Origin: 2-02-FULL-55-14 sp964473365 | GTDB taxonomy: Bacteria > Bacteroidota > Ignavibacteria > UBA10030 | Reading direction: 5' to 3' | Length of the DNA: 64,000 nucleotides | Assembly (NCBI GenBank): GCA_964473365.1 | Contig: CAYYOV010000003.1 | Span: forward strand, 1 to 64,000 | Part shown: positions 9,548 through 22,167 of the stretch, in pieces | Numbering within the stretch: the stretch's first letter is position 1 | How the letters are laid out: every line of letters begins with the position of its first letter | Position numbers and translations under genes: made by a program | The notes under the pieces: generated by a model | Seen by the model: only the letters and a program-made list of their open reading frames with translations | Database searches by the model: none | What the model was told of the DNA's origin: nothing

Positions 9548-9919
9548 TTACTTTGGCCTCTTGGCACCGTACTTGGAGCGGGCCTGTTTGCGGTCCTGCA
9601 CACCCTGCGTATCAAGCGTGCCACGGACGATGTGATACCGAACGCCGGGAAGGTCCTTCACACGACCTCCGCGGATCATCACGATCGAGTGTTCCTGGAG
9701 GTTGTGCCCCTCGCCCGGAATATAGGCGGTCACTTCAATCTGGTTCGACAGTCGGACACGCGCAACCTTCCGAAGAGCCGAGTTGGGCTTCTTGGGGGTC
9801 GTGGTATACACGCGTGTGCAGACTCCGCGCTTCAAGGGGCTGCCTTGCAGGGCCGGAGACTTGCTCTTGTAGGCCGTAACCTCACGACCTTTGCGAACCA
9901 GCTGATTGATCGTTGGCAA
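9548..9919 (-). CDS. rpsL: 30S ribosomal protein S12 (TTG start)
   Basis: Decoding-site protein S12 (123 residues). It contains TTTPKKPNSALRKVARVRL around residues 39-57 and GGRVKDLPGVRYHIVRG around residues 84-100; both lysines at which streptomycin-resistance substitutions are known (the Lys in PKKPNS and in GGRVKDLPG) are the sensitive wild-type residue. The start codon is TTG (9917-9919): it gives the conserved MPTINQLVRKGR opening, and GGAG lies nine bases upstream. No ATG or GTG would give a plausible alternative. It is the first gene after the promoter at 9960-9988. Confidence 0.97.
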   Translation of the reverse strand: MPTINQLVRKGREVTAYKSKSPALQGSPLKRGVCTRVYTTTPKKPNSALRKVARVRLSNQIEVTAYIPGEGHNLQEHSIVMIRGGRVKDLPGVRYHIVRGTLDTQGVQDRKQARSKYGAKRPK

Positions 9920-9959
9920 CGCTGCGAACTCCAGTAGGTGCGTTAAAAATTAGCCTTAC

Positions 9960-9988
9960 AATATACAACGTTTTTTTGAATCTGTCAA
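9960..9988 (-). promoter_or_regulatory. Sigma-70-type promoter of the str/S10 operon
   Basis: On the minus strand the -35 element TTGACA (9983-9988) is followed after exactly 17 bases by TATATT (9960-9965). It lies in the short AT-rich gap between rpoC and rpsL and would start transcription near 9953, about 34 bases before the TTG start codon of rpsL. The match to consensus is nearly perfect (-35 six of six; -10 five of six), so this is probably one of the strongest promoters in the window. Confidence 0.85.
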
Positions 9989-10005
9989 TATGCCTCAGCC
10001 GAGAA

Positions 10006-14307
<4,302 letters not shown>

Positions 14308-14403
14308 GGATGCCTCCGAGTCTCTCGATGATGGTGTCCTTCACGCGGGGCTGGATCGCCACGAGTGGCCCTGCCTGCGACAGGCAGGCACTTCGCGTCG
14401 CGG

Positions 14404-17400
14404 TCACTCGATCTTGACCTCGAGCCCGAGCCCCTGGAGCTCGCGCATGAGCACGTTGAAGGATTCCGGCACGTTCGGTTCGGGCAGGTTCTCGCCCTTG
14501 ACGAGCGCTTCATAGATCTTGGCCCGGCCAAGGACGTCATCCGACTTGACCGTCAAGATCTCTTGCAGCACATGGGACGCTCCATAGCCTTCGAGCGCCC
14601 ACACTTCCATTTCCCCGAACCGCTGGCCGCCGAACTGGGCCTTTCCGCCCAACGGCTGCTGCGTGATCAAGGAGTACGGTCCGATCGAACGGGCGTGGAT
14701 CTTATCGTCGACCATGTGGGAGAGCTTCATCATATACAGGTATCCCACGGTGACCTGCTGGTCGAACGGATCGCCCGTCCGGCCATCGATCAGCGTCGAT
14801 TTCGACGTGTCGCCGAGGCCCGCTTTCTTCAGGTACTCTGCAACCTCTTCCCATGAGGCACCGTCGAAGATCGGCGATGCGAACGAGAGGCCAAGCTGAT
14901 GTCCGGCCCAGCCGAGCGCGAGCTCGAACAACTGGCCGATGTTCATTCGGCTTGGAACGCCCAACGGGTTGAGGATGATGTCGATCGGACGGCCGTTCGG
15001 GAGGAACGGCATGTCCTCGACGGGTACGATCGTCGACACGACGCCCTTGTTGCCGTGACGACCGGCCATCTTGTCGCCAACCTGCAGCTTGCGCTTCTTG
15101 GCGACGTACACCTTGGCCAGCTGCACGATGCCGGGGGCGAGTTCGTCGCCAAGCTGGATCTTGTTCTTTTCGTGGCGGTAGAGCTCCTCCACCTCGGCCA
15201 GCTTCTGGCGATAGTTCTCGTAGATCTTGACGACGACGTTCTGTTTGCGACGGTCGTCGACCCACTCGGCGTTGTAGTCGAGCTTGTCGATGTTCTCGAG
15301 ACCTTTGAACGTGTCGAGTTTCAGTGCGGTGCCGGCGCGGAAGACCATCGAGCCATCGGTATCGCGGATCCCGGCCGACTTTTCGCCGTCGAGATACAGG
15401 CCGAGCTTCGAGGCCAGCTTGTCGTTCAGGTCCTGGATGTCGCGCTTGCGCGAACGCTCCAGCGACTCGAGACGGCGCTTGTCCTCCTTCTTGCTCTCGG
15501 TATCCTTCTTCTTCCGGCTGAACAGCTTCGTCGAGATGACGATGCCCTTCATGCCCGGAGGCGCCTTCAGCGAAGCGTCCTTGACGTCGCCAGCCTTCTC
15601 GCCGAAGATGGCCTTGAGGAGCTTCTCTTCAGGCGTCGGGTCGGTCTCGCCCTTCGGCGTGATCTTGCCGATCAGGATGTCGCCTTCATTGACTTCGGCG
15701 CCGACGCGAATGATGCCGTTCTCGTCGAGGTCCTTCGTCGCCTCTTCCGAGACGTTCGGGATCTCGCGCGTCAGTTCTTCTTCTCCCCGCTTCGTGTCAC
15801 GCACCTGGAGCTCGAACTCCTCGATGTGGACCGACGTGAAGATGTCTTCAGCGGCGATGCGTTCGCTGACGATGATGGCGTCTTCGAAGTTGTACCCGCG
15901 CCACGGCATGAACGCAACGAGCACGTTCCGACCCAGCGCAAGCTCGCCGCCGTCGGTCGCACAGCCGTCCGCCAGGATGTCACCCTTCTTCACCCGCTGG
16001 CCCTCGCGGACCACCGGCTTCTGATTGATGGACGTGTCCTGGTTCGTGCGCAGATATTTGGTGAGACGGTACTCGACGCGACGCTTGTCGTCGAACGAGA
16101 CGATCGCTTCGACAGATGTCTCGTCGATATCGTATTCAACGACGATGCTGTCGCCCGTGACCGACTCGACAACACCGTTCCGTTCGGCGACGATGACCGT
16201 GCGCGAATCGCGCGCGACTTTCTCTTCGAGACCCGTGCCGACGATCGGCGCCTCGGGCCGCATGAGCGGCACCGCCTGGCGTTGCATGTTCGAGCCCATG
16301 AGGGCGCGGTTGGCATCGTCGTGCTCGAGGAACGGGATCAGGGCCGCGGCCGCCGAGACGATCTGGTTCGGGGCGACGTCCATGAACTGCACCTTCTCGG
16401 GCTCGACCATTGGATAGTCGGCTTCGAGGCGGGCCTTGACGCGATCTTCGGAGAAGCGTCCTCGATCGTCGATCGGGGCGTTCGCCTGCGCGATGACCAC
16501 CTCGTCCTCCTTCTCCGCCGTCAGGAACTCGATATCCTCCGAGACCTTGCCTCCCTTGACCTTCCGGTAGGGCGTCTCAATGAATCCGAACTCGTTGATG
16601 CGGGCGTGGATGCAGAGCGAGGAGATCAGGCCGATATTCGGGCCCTCAGGCGTCTCGATCGGGCAGAGCCGTCCGTAGTGCGTGTAGTGCACGTCGCGGA
16701 CCTCGAATCCGGCCCGCTCGCGCGTCAAACCACCCGGTCCCAGTGCAGAGACACGCCGCTTGTGCGTCATCTCGGACAACGGATTGGTCTGATCGAGGAA
16801 TTGTGACAGCTGGTTCGTACCGAAGTACGCGTTGATGACGCTCGTGATCGTGCGCGCATTTACCAGGTCTTGCGGCGTGATCGTTTCCGCATCGCGCAGG
16901 TTCATGCGCTCGCGGATGGTTCGGGTCATGCGCGACAGACCGATGTTGAACTGCTGGGCGAGCTGCTCGCCGACCGTGCGGACGCGGCGGTTGCCCAGAT
17001 GGTCGATGTCGTCCACCTGACGCTTGCCCTGCTGCATGTCGATCAGGTACTTGACGATGGCGACGATGTCTTCCTTCGTCAGGACGGTGACCGTCTCCTC
17101 GATCGAGAGGCTCAGCTTCGCGTTCATGCGATGCCGGCCGACGTCTCCGAGGTCGTACCGCTTCGGGTTGAAGAACAACCGGTCGATGAGGTTCTTGGCC
17201 GTGTCGAGGTCCGGCGCCTCGCCAGAGCGCAGCTGCGAGTAGATGGCCTCGAGTGCATCCTCTTCGGAGCGCGAGGCGTCCTTCATCATCGTGTTGGCGA
17301 TGACCGAGCTCTCGGTCTCGTTGTCGGACCGGAGGAAGCGGATCTTCTTGACGCCCGCCTTCTTGATCGACTTGACGTGGTCCTCGGTGAGCTTCGAATC

Positions 17401-18180
17401 CTTGTTGATGAAGATCTCGCCCGTCTTCCGATCGAACACGTCGGAGCAGATGATGCGATCGATGTAATCGTTCAGCGAGACCTTGGCGACATCGACCTCT
17501 TCGACGAGCCCGAACAGGTCGAGGATCTCGTCGTCGGAGGAGTAGCCGAGCGCGCGCAGCAGCGTCGTGACCGGGAACTTCTTCTTCCGGTCGATGTACG
17601 CGTACATCACATTGTTGATGTCGGTCGCGAATTCGACCCACGACCCGCGGAACGGGATGATGCGGGCGGAGTACATGACCGTGCCGTTCGGATGCACCGA
17701 CTCGCCGAAGAACACGCCGGGCGAACGATGCAACTGGCTGACGACGACCCGTTCGGCACCGTTGATGATGAAGGTACCGCGTGTGGTCATCGCGGGGAGG
17801 TTGCCGAGATAGACCTCCTGCTCGATCGTGTCGGTGAAGTCCTTACCGCCCTCGCGCTTCTGGGACAAGCGGAGCTTCGCTTTCAACGGGACGGCATACG
17901 TGAGTCCGCGCTCCTGGCATTCGACGACGGAGTACTTCGGCTTCTCGACGTAGTATTCCGTGAACTCCAGAAGGAAGTTCTCACGGGCGTCCATGATCGG
18001 AAAGTTCATCTCGAAGACCTGCTGCAGCCCGATCTTCTTCCGCCGGTGCGGCGGCACTTCGGCCTGCAGGAAGATGTTGAACGAGTCGATCTGGACGTTC
18101 AACAGGTCCGGGGTCTCGATGACGGACGGAATGCGTCCGAACGAAATGCGGCCGTTGGTACCGTTGCTCTGGTGCTTCAA
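14404..18180 (-). CDS. rpoB: DNA-directed RNA polymerase subunit beta (TTG start)
   Basis: Second-largest RNA polymerase subunit (1258 residues from the chosen start). The rifampicin-binding segment GTNQLSQFLDQTNPLSEMTH followed by KRRVSALGPGGL has the sensitive-type Asp, His and Ser at the main resistance positions. Downstream are RLCPIETPEGPNIGLI, the MPWRGYNFEDAIIVSE region and the C-terminal GGKAQFGGQRFGEMEVWALE. I place the start at TTG 18178-18180 because GAGAGGA stands five bases upstream and the product then begins at the expected point; the open frame extends to 18294 but that stretch is the folded rplL-rpoB spacer. Co-transcribed with rplL and rpoC. Confidence 0.95.
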   Translation of the reverse strand: MKHQSNGTNGRISFGRIPSVIETPDLLNVQIDSFNIFLQAEVPPHRRKKIGLQQVFEMNFPIMDARENFLLEFTEYYVEKPKYSVVECQERGLTYAVPLKAKLRLSQKREGGKDFTDTIEQEVYLGNLPAMTTRGTFIINGAERVVVSQLHRSPGVFFGESVHPNGTVMYSARIIPFRGSWVEFATDINNVMYAYIDRKKKFPVTTLLRALGYSSDDEILDLFGLVEEVDVAKVSLNDYIDRIICSDVFDRKTGEIFINKDSKLTEDHVKSIKKAGVKKIRFLRSDNETESSVIANTMMKDASRSEEDALEAIYSQLRSGEAPDLDTAKNLIDRLFFNPKRYDLGDVGRHRMNAKLSLSIEETVTVLTKEDIVAIVKYLIDMQQGKRQVDDIDHLGNRRVRTVGEQLAQQFNIGLSRMTRTIRERMNLRDAETITPQDLVNARTITSVINAYFGTNQLSQFLDQTNPLSEMTHKRRVSALGPGGLTRERAGFEVRDVHYTHYGRLCPIETPEGPNIGLISSLCIHARINEFGFIETPYRKVKGGKVSEDIEFLTAEKEDEVVIAQANAPIDDRGRFSEDRVKARLEADYPMVEPEKVQFMDVAPNQIVSAAAALIPFLEHDDANRALMGSNMQRQAVPLMRPEAPIVGTGLEEKVARDSRTVIVAERNGVVESVTGDSIVVEYDIDETSVEAIVSFDDKRRVEYRLTKYLRTNQDTSINQKPVVREGQRVKKGDILADGCATDGGELALGRNVLVAFMPWRGYNFEDAIIVSERIAAEDIFTSVHIEEFELQVRDTKRGEEELTREIPNVSEEATKDLDENGIIRVGAEVNEGDILIGKITPKGETDPTPEEKLLKAIFGEKAGDVKDASLKAPPGMKGIVISTKLFSRKKKDTESKKEDKRRLESLERSRKRDIQDLNDKLASKLGLYLDGEKSAGIRDTDGSMVFRAGTALKLDTFKGLENIDKLDYNAEWVDDRRKQNVVVKIYENYRQKLAEVEELYRHEKNKIQLGDELAPGIVQLAKVYVAKKRKLQVGDKMAGRHGNKGVVSTIVPVEDMPFLPNGRPIDIILNPLGVPSRMNIGQLFELALGWAGHQLGLSFASPIFDGASWEEVAEYLKKAGLGDTSKSTLIDGRTGDPFDQQVTVGYLYMMKLSHMVDDKIHARSIGPYSLITQQPLGGKAQFGGQRFGEMEVWALEGYGASHVLQEILTVKSDDVLGRAKIYEALVKGENLPEPNVPESFNVLMRELQGLGLEVKIE

Positions 18181-18237
18181 CGTATCCTCTCTTTCGGGAA
18201 ACGTGATCGTGGGGCGTGCGCCCCCTGAATATGGGGA

Positions 18238-18292
18238 GAGCCGATGGTCCGAGACCCCTTCGAAAACGAGGGGGCGAGGGAACCATCGGCTC
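18238..18292 (-). promoter_or_regulatory. rplL-rpoB intergenic hairpin (attenuator or RNase III-type processing site)
   Basis: An 11-base perfect inverted repeat (18238-18248 with 18282-18292, GAGCCGATGGT and its complement) encloses a second eight-pair stem (18255-18262 with 18267-18274) closing an AAAA loop, giving one long interrupted hairpin. No T-tract follows on the minus strand, so it is not a simple terminator. E. coli has an attenuator and an RNase III cleavage site in the same spacer; the same role here is inference. Confidence 0.6.
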
Positions 18293-18342
18293 ACCGCCTG
18301 TGGACGTTCGGTTCCGCGGGTGTTGCCGGAACCGGGGTCGAG

Positions 18343-18726
18343 TTACTTCAACTCGACCTTCGCGCCGGCCTCTTCGAGCTCCTTCTTCAGCTTCTCGGCT
18401 TCGTCCTTGTTCAGTCCTTCCTTCACCACCTTCGGTGCGCCGTCGACCAGGTCCTTCGCCTCTTTGAGGCCCAGACCCGTTGCCGCGCGGACGACCTTGA
18501 TGACGTTGATCTTCTGCGCGCCGCCGTCCTTCAGTTCGACGTTGAATTCCGTCTTCTCTTCGGCAGCGGGGGCAGCCGCGGCACCGGCCGCAGGCATCAT
18601 ACCGCCCATCATCATCGGGGCGGCAGCGGTGACGCCGAACTTGTCTTCGAGGGCCTTCTTCAGCTCAACGGCCTCGAGCAAGGTCAGCTTTTCAATCTTT
18701 TCGACGATCTCGGCAACTGCAGACAT
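18343..18726 (-). CDS. rplL: 50S ribosomal protein L7/L12
   Basis: Stalk protein L7/L12 (127 residues) that recruits translation GTPases. The N-terminal dimerisation helices (VEKIEKLTLLEAVELKKALE) are followed by a flexible Ala/Pro/Gly/Met hinge near residues 33-55 and the globular domain with KINVIKVVRAATGLGLKEAK and LVDGAPKVVKEGLNKDEAEK. Length normal. It follows rplJ by 46 bases and precedes the folded spacer before rpoB. Confidence 0.98.
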   Translation of the reverse strand: MSAVAEIVEKIEKLTLLEAVELKKALEDKFGVTAAAPMMMGGMMPAAGAAAAPAAEEKTEFNVELKDGGAQKINVIKVVRAATGLGLKEAKDLVDGAPKVVKEGLNKDEAEKLKKELEEAGAKVELK

Positions 18727-18772
18727 GGTGATTCTCCTGTTAATAGATAATGTCGATGGTAGATGACGGGAC

Positions 18773-19297
18773 TCAGGCGGCCTTCTTCTGTTCGGCGATC
18801 TGATCGATGACGCTCACCAGGTCGCGCGCGACGGCGTTGACCACGCCGACGACGCCCTGGATCGGCGCCTCGAGACTGCCGACGATGCTCGCCATGAGCT
18901 CCTTGCGCGACGGGATCTGCGCGAGCTGATCGATGGCCTTTCCGTCGTACACCTGCTTCTCCAGAACGGCCGCTTTCAGCGTGAGCTTGCCCGCCTTCTC
19001 ATGGAACTTCTTGATGATCTTCGCCGGGGCGGAAATATCCTCTCCGCAGAATGCGACACCGGTCGGTCCGACGAGGTAGTCATACACCTTGTCATAGCCG
19101 GTGACGCGTTCCAGGGCCTTGCGGATCAGCGTGTTCTTCACGACGGTGTACTGCACACCCGCCTTCCGGAACTCGCGGCGCAGTTCAGTCTCGTCTGCCA
19201 CCGTAAGGCCGGAGAAGTCGGCGAAGTACATCGCCGAAGTCGCCGAGACCCGCTCGACCATCTCGTCGATGATCGCGTCTTTCTCGCTGCGTTTCAT
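18773..19297 (-). CDS. rplJ: 50S ribosomal protein L10
   Basis: Stalk-base protein L10 (174 residues), which anchors the L7/L12 dimers and, in studied bacteria, represses its own mRNA. Start chosen at ATG 19297 (MKRSEKDAIIDEMVERVSAT), with GAGGA five bases upstream; the longer frame to 19348 has no support. The body contains the FADFSGLTVADETELRREFR segment, VVKNTLIRKALE and GPTGVAFCGEDISAPAKIIK. The C-terminal helix for L7/L12 binding is present (VVNAVARDLVSVIDQIAEQK). Confidence 0.96.
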   Translation of the reverse strand: MKRSEKDAIIDEMVERVSATSAMYFADFSGLTVADETELRREFRKAGVQYTVVKNTLIRKALERVTGYDKVYDYLVGPTGVAFCGEDISAPAKIIKKFHEKAGKLTLKAAVLEKQVYDGKAIDQLAQIPSRKELMASIVGSLEAPIQGVVGVVNAVARDLVSVIDQIAEQKKAA

Positions 19298-19475
19298 GTG
19301 GTCCTCAATGGTGCTTGATCGACCCGGAGAAGCTTTCCTGTCCGCCACCCCGTCAAGGATTTCCGGCGAAGCCAGGGGACCGGGTCAGAAGCGGTGAAGA
19401 GTGCGTAAATTCTGTGGAACATTTCGCGCGGCGAACGCGGCGGTCCGCTGCGTGCGCTGCGCGAAACCAAATGTC
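19298..19475 (-). promoter_or_regulatory. Untranslated spacer rplA-rplJ, possible L10 leader
   Basis: This 178-base gap is by far the longest inside the rplK-rplA-rplJ-rplL block, where other spacers are under 50 bases. It contains no plausible gene. In many bacteria this position carries the L10 leader, the mRNA structure bound by L10-L12 for autorepression. I could not establish the leader fold by eye, so the call rests on position and length only. Confidence 0.4.
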
Positions 19476-20174
19476 TTAGTGAACGCCGGCGGCGGCACGA
19501 TCGATGTGCACTCCGGGGCCCATCGTCGTCGAGATCGCGATGCTCCGCACATACACTCCCTTGGCTGTCGACGGCTTCATACGCGCGATCGTCGCCAGGA
19601 AGGAGTTGATGTTGTCGACGAGCTTGTCGGCCTCGAACGACGCCTTGCCGATCGTCGCGTGCACGATGCCAGCCTTGTCGACGCGGAATTCGATCTTACC
19701 GGCCTTGATCTCCTTGACGGCCGTCGCGACATCCTGCGTCACGGTCCCGCTCTTCGGGTTCGGCATCAGGCCGCGAGGGCCGAGGATCTTTCCCATCTTG
19801 CCGAGGTCGCCCATGACGTCCGGTGTGGCGATGATGACGTCGATATCCGCCCACCCGCCCTGGATCTTCTCGAGGTAGTCCTTGTAGCCGACGTGGTCGG
19901 CACCAGCGGCTTTTGCCTCTTCGTCCTTCGGCGGCTTGGCGATGACGAGCACGCGCACCTGCTTGCCGATGCCGTGCGGCAGCGCGACGGTGCCGCGGAG
20001 CGCCTGATCGGCCTTCCGCGGATCGACGCCCAGGCGGACGGCGATGTCGACAGCCTCGGAGAACTTGGCGGTCGCCGACTGCTTGACGAGGACCACAGCG
20101 TCGGTGATCGAGTATTCTTTGCGGGCCACGACGGGCTTCGCCGCGGCGTTGAATCGCTTGCTATGCTTCTTCAT
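19476..20174 (-). CDS. rplA: 50S ribosomal protein L1
   Basis: L1 stalk protein (232 residues), which helps release E-site tRNA and is a translational repressor of the L11 operon in E. coli. It begins MKKHSKRFNAAAKPVVARKE and carries the conserved ILGPRGLMPNPKSGTVTQDV loop near residues 130-150 and a C-terminal STAKGVYVRSIAISTTMGPG segment. Full length. It follows rplK by 20 bases. Confidence 0.98.
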   Translation of the reverse strand: MKKHSKRFNAAAKPVVARKEYSITDAVVLVKQSATAKFSEAVDIAVRLGVDPRKADQALRGTVALPHGIGKQVRVLVIAKPPKDEEAKAAGADHVGYKDYLEKIQGGWADIDVIIATPDVMGDLGKMGKILGPRGLMPNPKSGTVTQDVATAVKEIKAGKIEFRVDKAGIVHATIGKASFEADKLVDNINSFLATIARMKPSTAKGVYVRSIAISTTMGPGVHIDRAAAGVH

Positions 20175-20194
20175 GATCGTTCTTTCGTCCCGTC

Positions 20195-20620
20195 CTAGTC
20201 TTCGACGGTGATGCCCATACTGCGGGCGGTTCCTGCGACCATACGCATGGCCGCATCGACGTCGTTTGCGTTGAGGTCGGGCAGCTTCAGGGTCGCGATC
20301 TCGCGCACCTGCTTCTTGGAGACCTTGCCCACCTTGTTCCGGTTCGGTTCGCCCGAACCCTTCTCGAGCTTTGCGGCACGCAGAAGCAACGTTGCGGCCG
20401 GCGGGGTCTTCGTGATGAACGTGAACGACTTATCGCTGAAGACGGTGATCACGACGGGGATGATGAGACCCGCCTGCTCCTTCGTCCGCGCGTTGAACTG
20501 CTTGCAGAACTCCATGATGTTGACGCCCTTCTGACCGAGCGCCGGGCCCACGGGGGGCGCCGGATTCGCCTGGCCGGCGGGGATCTGGAGTTTGATGAAG
20601 CCAGTGATCTTCTTTGCCAT
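20195..20620 (-). CDS. rplK: 50S ribosomal protein L11
   Basis: GTPase-centre protein L11 (141 residues), required for RelA-type stringent sensing in well-studied bacteria and the partner of thiopeptide antibiotics. Conserved elements: KLQIPAGQANPAPPVGPALG near residues 9-28, GQKGVNIMEFCKQFNART, and the C-terminal rRNA-binding region around LPDLNANDVDAAMRMVAGTA. Length is exactly that of the family. It follows nusG by 15 bases. Confidence 0.98.
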   Translation of the reverse strand: MAKKITGFIKLQIPAGQANPAPPVGPALGQKGVNIMEFCKQFNARTKEQAGLIIPVVITVFSDKSFTFITKTPPAATLLLRAAKLEKGSGEPNRNKVGKVSKKQVREIATLKLPDLNANDVDAAMRMVAGTARSMGITVED

Positions 20621-20635
20621 GACGACGTTCCTGCG

Positions 20636-21190
20636 TTATTTTTCCAGTTCAACTTGCGAGAAATCGAGCTCGACCGGCGTCTTGCGGCCGAAGATGGAGA
20701 CCATCACCTTCACCTTCATCTTCTCGCCGTTCACTTCCTGCACGAACCCGTTGAAATTATTGAAGGGGCCCTCGGTGACCTTGATGGGGTCGCCAACCTT
20801 GAACGGCACCTCAACGAGCTCCTTCTCCTGCCGTTCTTCCATCTTGCCGACGAGCCGTCGAACCTCATCGGGCTGCAACGGCGCGGGGTTGTTCTTGTCG
20901 GGGATGAAGCCCAGCACCGACGGCGCCTCGAGGATGACGTGTACCGTCTCCTTGTCGAGGATCGCTTCGACGAGCACATAGCCCGGAAAGAAGTTCTTCA
21001 CCTTGTGCTTCTTCTTTCCGTCCTTGACCTCGACCACTTTTTCCGCCGGGATCATGACCGACGAGAGACGCTCCTGCAGGCCCAAGCGTGCTGACTCGGC
21101 CTCCAGATAGGTCTTCACTTTCGTTTCGTGTCCGGAATAGGTCCGGACGACATACCAGCGTTTCGTCACGAGCGCGCTTCCAGGTGTCAC
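20636..21190 (-). CDS. nusG: Transcription termination/antitermination factor NusG
   Basis: NusG couples RNA polymerase with Rho or with ribosomal S10. The NGN domain is KRWYVVRTYSGHETKVKTYL onward with FFPGYVLVEAILDKETVHVI, and the C-terminal KOW domain is VGDPIKVTEGPFNNFNGFVQ. I chose GTG 21190 (184 residues) because it overlaps the secE stop by four bases as GTGA and has AAGG seven bases upstream; a second GTG at 21169, directly before TKRWYVVRTYSG, is a real alternative giving 177 residues. Operon order secE-nusG-rplK is the usual one. Confidence 0.95.
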   Translation of the reverse strand: MTPGSALVTKRWYVVRTYSGHETKVKTYLEAESARLGLQERLSSVMIPAEKVVEVKDGKKKHKVKNFFPGYVLVEAILDKETVHVILEAPSVLGFIPDKNNPAPLQPDEVRRLVGKMEERQEKELVEVPFKVGDPIKVTEGPFNNFNGFVQEVNGEKMKVKVMVSIFGRKTPVELDFSQVELEK

Positions 21191-21369
21191 AGGATGGCCT
21201 TCAAGGCTTCGCTGACGGCAAGATCCACCACCCATGCGAAGAGGGCGATGACCAAAGAGACGACGACAACAACGCGAGTCGACTCCATGAGTTCCGGCCG
21301 TGTCGGCCAGGTCACCTTTTCCATCTCCTTGGCGACGTCGTTGAAGAAATTGACGATCTTCTCTTTCAT
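21187..21369 (-). CDS. secE: Preprotein translocase subunit SecE
   Basis: Essential single-span SecYEG subunit of 60 residues, the short form typical of most bacteria outside the enterics. It starts MKEKIVNFFNDVAKEMEKVT, contains the hallmark KVTWPTRPELMESTRVVVVV region, and has one transmembrane segment (about residues 30-52). The start at 21369 is chosen because the upstream part of the open frame runs into the tRNA-Trp gene. Its stop overlaps the chosen start of nusG. Confidence 0.96.
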   Translation of the reverse strand: MKEKIVNFFNDVAKEMEKVTWPTRPELMESTRVVVVVSLVIALFAWVVDLAVSEALKAIL

Positions 21370-21405
21370 CGGTTCGTTCTCGACTGAGGTCGTTTCGTGT
21401 TCACG

Positions 21406-21478
21406 CACGTGACGAGGGACTCGAACCCCCAACCTGCGGTTTTGGAGACCGCTGCTCTACCAATTGAGCTAGTCACGT
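21406..21478 (-). tRNA. tRNA-Trp (anticodon CCA)
   Basis: Minus-strand 73-base cloverleaf. The acceptor arms ACGTGAC (21472-21478) and GTCACGT (21407-21413) pair over seven bases with discriminator G; the D-arm contains TAGCTCAATTGGTAGAGC, the anticodon loop reads CTCCAAA, and the T-arm contains GGTTCGAGTCC. The 3' CCA is not encoded. It lies 37 bases upstream of secE, an arrangement known from many bacteria. Confidence 0.97.
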
Positions 21479-21614
21479 ATGCCGAGCGCTCATCGCGACG
21501 ACAGCGGTGCCGCGCAAAGCCGCTGGTGGATCAACTGTGAGGGTCAGCATGGTCATGCGATCGGACGGAGACGGCGTTGAACGCCGGCGCTCCGTACGCG
21601 CCGCAGCGCCAGAG

Positions 21615-21764
21615 CTACTTGGTCTCTTTGTGCGCCGTGCGCTTGTTGCACCAATGGCAGAACTTCTTGTACTCAACGCGTCCCGTTTGCTTCTTCTTGT
21701 TCTTCGTCGCGGAGTAGTTGCGTCGCTTGCAGGATGTGCATTCAAGTGTGATGATGTCACGCAT
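21615..21764 (-). CDS. rpmG: 50S ribosomal protein L33 (zinc-ribbon form)
   Basis: A 49-residue frame starting MRDIITLECTSCKRRNYSAT, followed by KNKKKQTGRVEYKKFCHWCN and ending KRTAHKETK. This is L33 with both zinc-binding pairs intact (Cys9/Cys12 and Cys36/Cys39), i.e. the C+ form, which would make it a zinc reservoir in species that encode a C- partner. The ATG at 21764 has AAAGG seven bases upstream. It sits between tRNA-Thr(GGT) and tRNA-Trp, so it is probably transcribed with them. A spacer of 136 bases to tRNA-Trp holds nothing I recognise. Confidence 0.96.
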   Translation of the reverse strand: MRDIITLECTSCKRRNYSATKNKKKQTGRVEYKKFCHWCNKRTAHKETK

Positions 21765-21786
21765 CGTCGTACCTTTCAGGATCTGG

Positions 21787-21859
<73 letters not shown>

Positions 21860-21976
21860 CAAGTGAGAATCGAAAAGGTCGAATGAAGAAGTTGAACAAA
21901 GAACCTGGAACAACCTGTTGCGCCCGAGCGCCCTGCTCTCACTTCTACCTTCGCACCTCTGCCTTCTACCTTGTTG

Positions 21977-22049
21977 AGCGGGCGACCGGACTCGAACCGG
22001 CGACCAACAGCTTGGAAGGCTGTGACTCTACCAACTGAGTTACGCCCGC
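21977..22049 (-). tRNA. tRNA-Gly (anticodon TCC)
   Basis: Minus-strand 73-base cloverleaf: acceptor GCGGGCG with CGCCCGC, discriminator T, anticodon stem ACAGC/GCTGT around loop CTTCCAA, T-arm GCCGGTTCGAGTCCGGT. CCA is not encoded. It is separated from tRNA-Thr(GGT) by 117 bases that include pyrimidine-rich pseudo-repeats on the plus strand. Confidence 0.97.
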
Positions 22050-22068
22050 GTATCATTGAAGATTGAAA

Positions 22069-22161
22069 ATTGTAAAATGAAAATTGGAGCTCGACACAAC
22101 CACGTGAAGAAGAAGCCGGTGATCCCTGCAGATCTTTAATTTCCAATTTACATTTTACAAT
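22069..22161. repeat. Imperfect 20-base inverted repeat between tRNA-Gly and tRNA-Tyr
   Basis: The AT-rich arms at 22069-22088 and 22142-22161 are inverted copies matching at 19 of 20 positions (ATTGTAAAATGWAAATTGGA), separated by 53 bases. The arms have far lower GC than their surroundings. They lie inside the tRNA transcript and could fold together, perhaps marking a processing structure, but similar AT-rich text also occurs as neutral intergenic repeats in this group of bacteria. Confidence 0.6.
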
Positions 22162-22167
22162 GCTCCG

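Noticed and set aside
14899..16806. A 635-codon open frame on the plus strand opposite rpoB, and similar long frames opposite fusA (7265-8878)
   Set aside because: They mirror the codon structure of highly conserved genes in a high-GC genome, show no recognisable domain and have no ribosome binding site; they are antisense shadows.
21370..21432. Extension of secE by 21 codons into the upstream region
   Set aside because: It would run into the tRNA-Trp gene; the internal ATG gives the normal SecE length.
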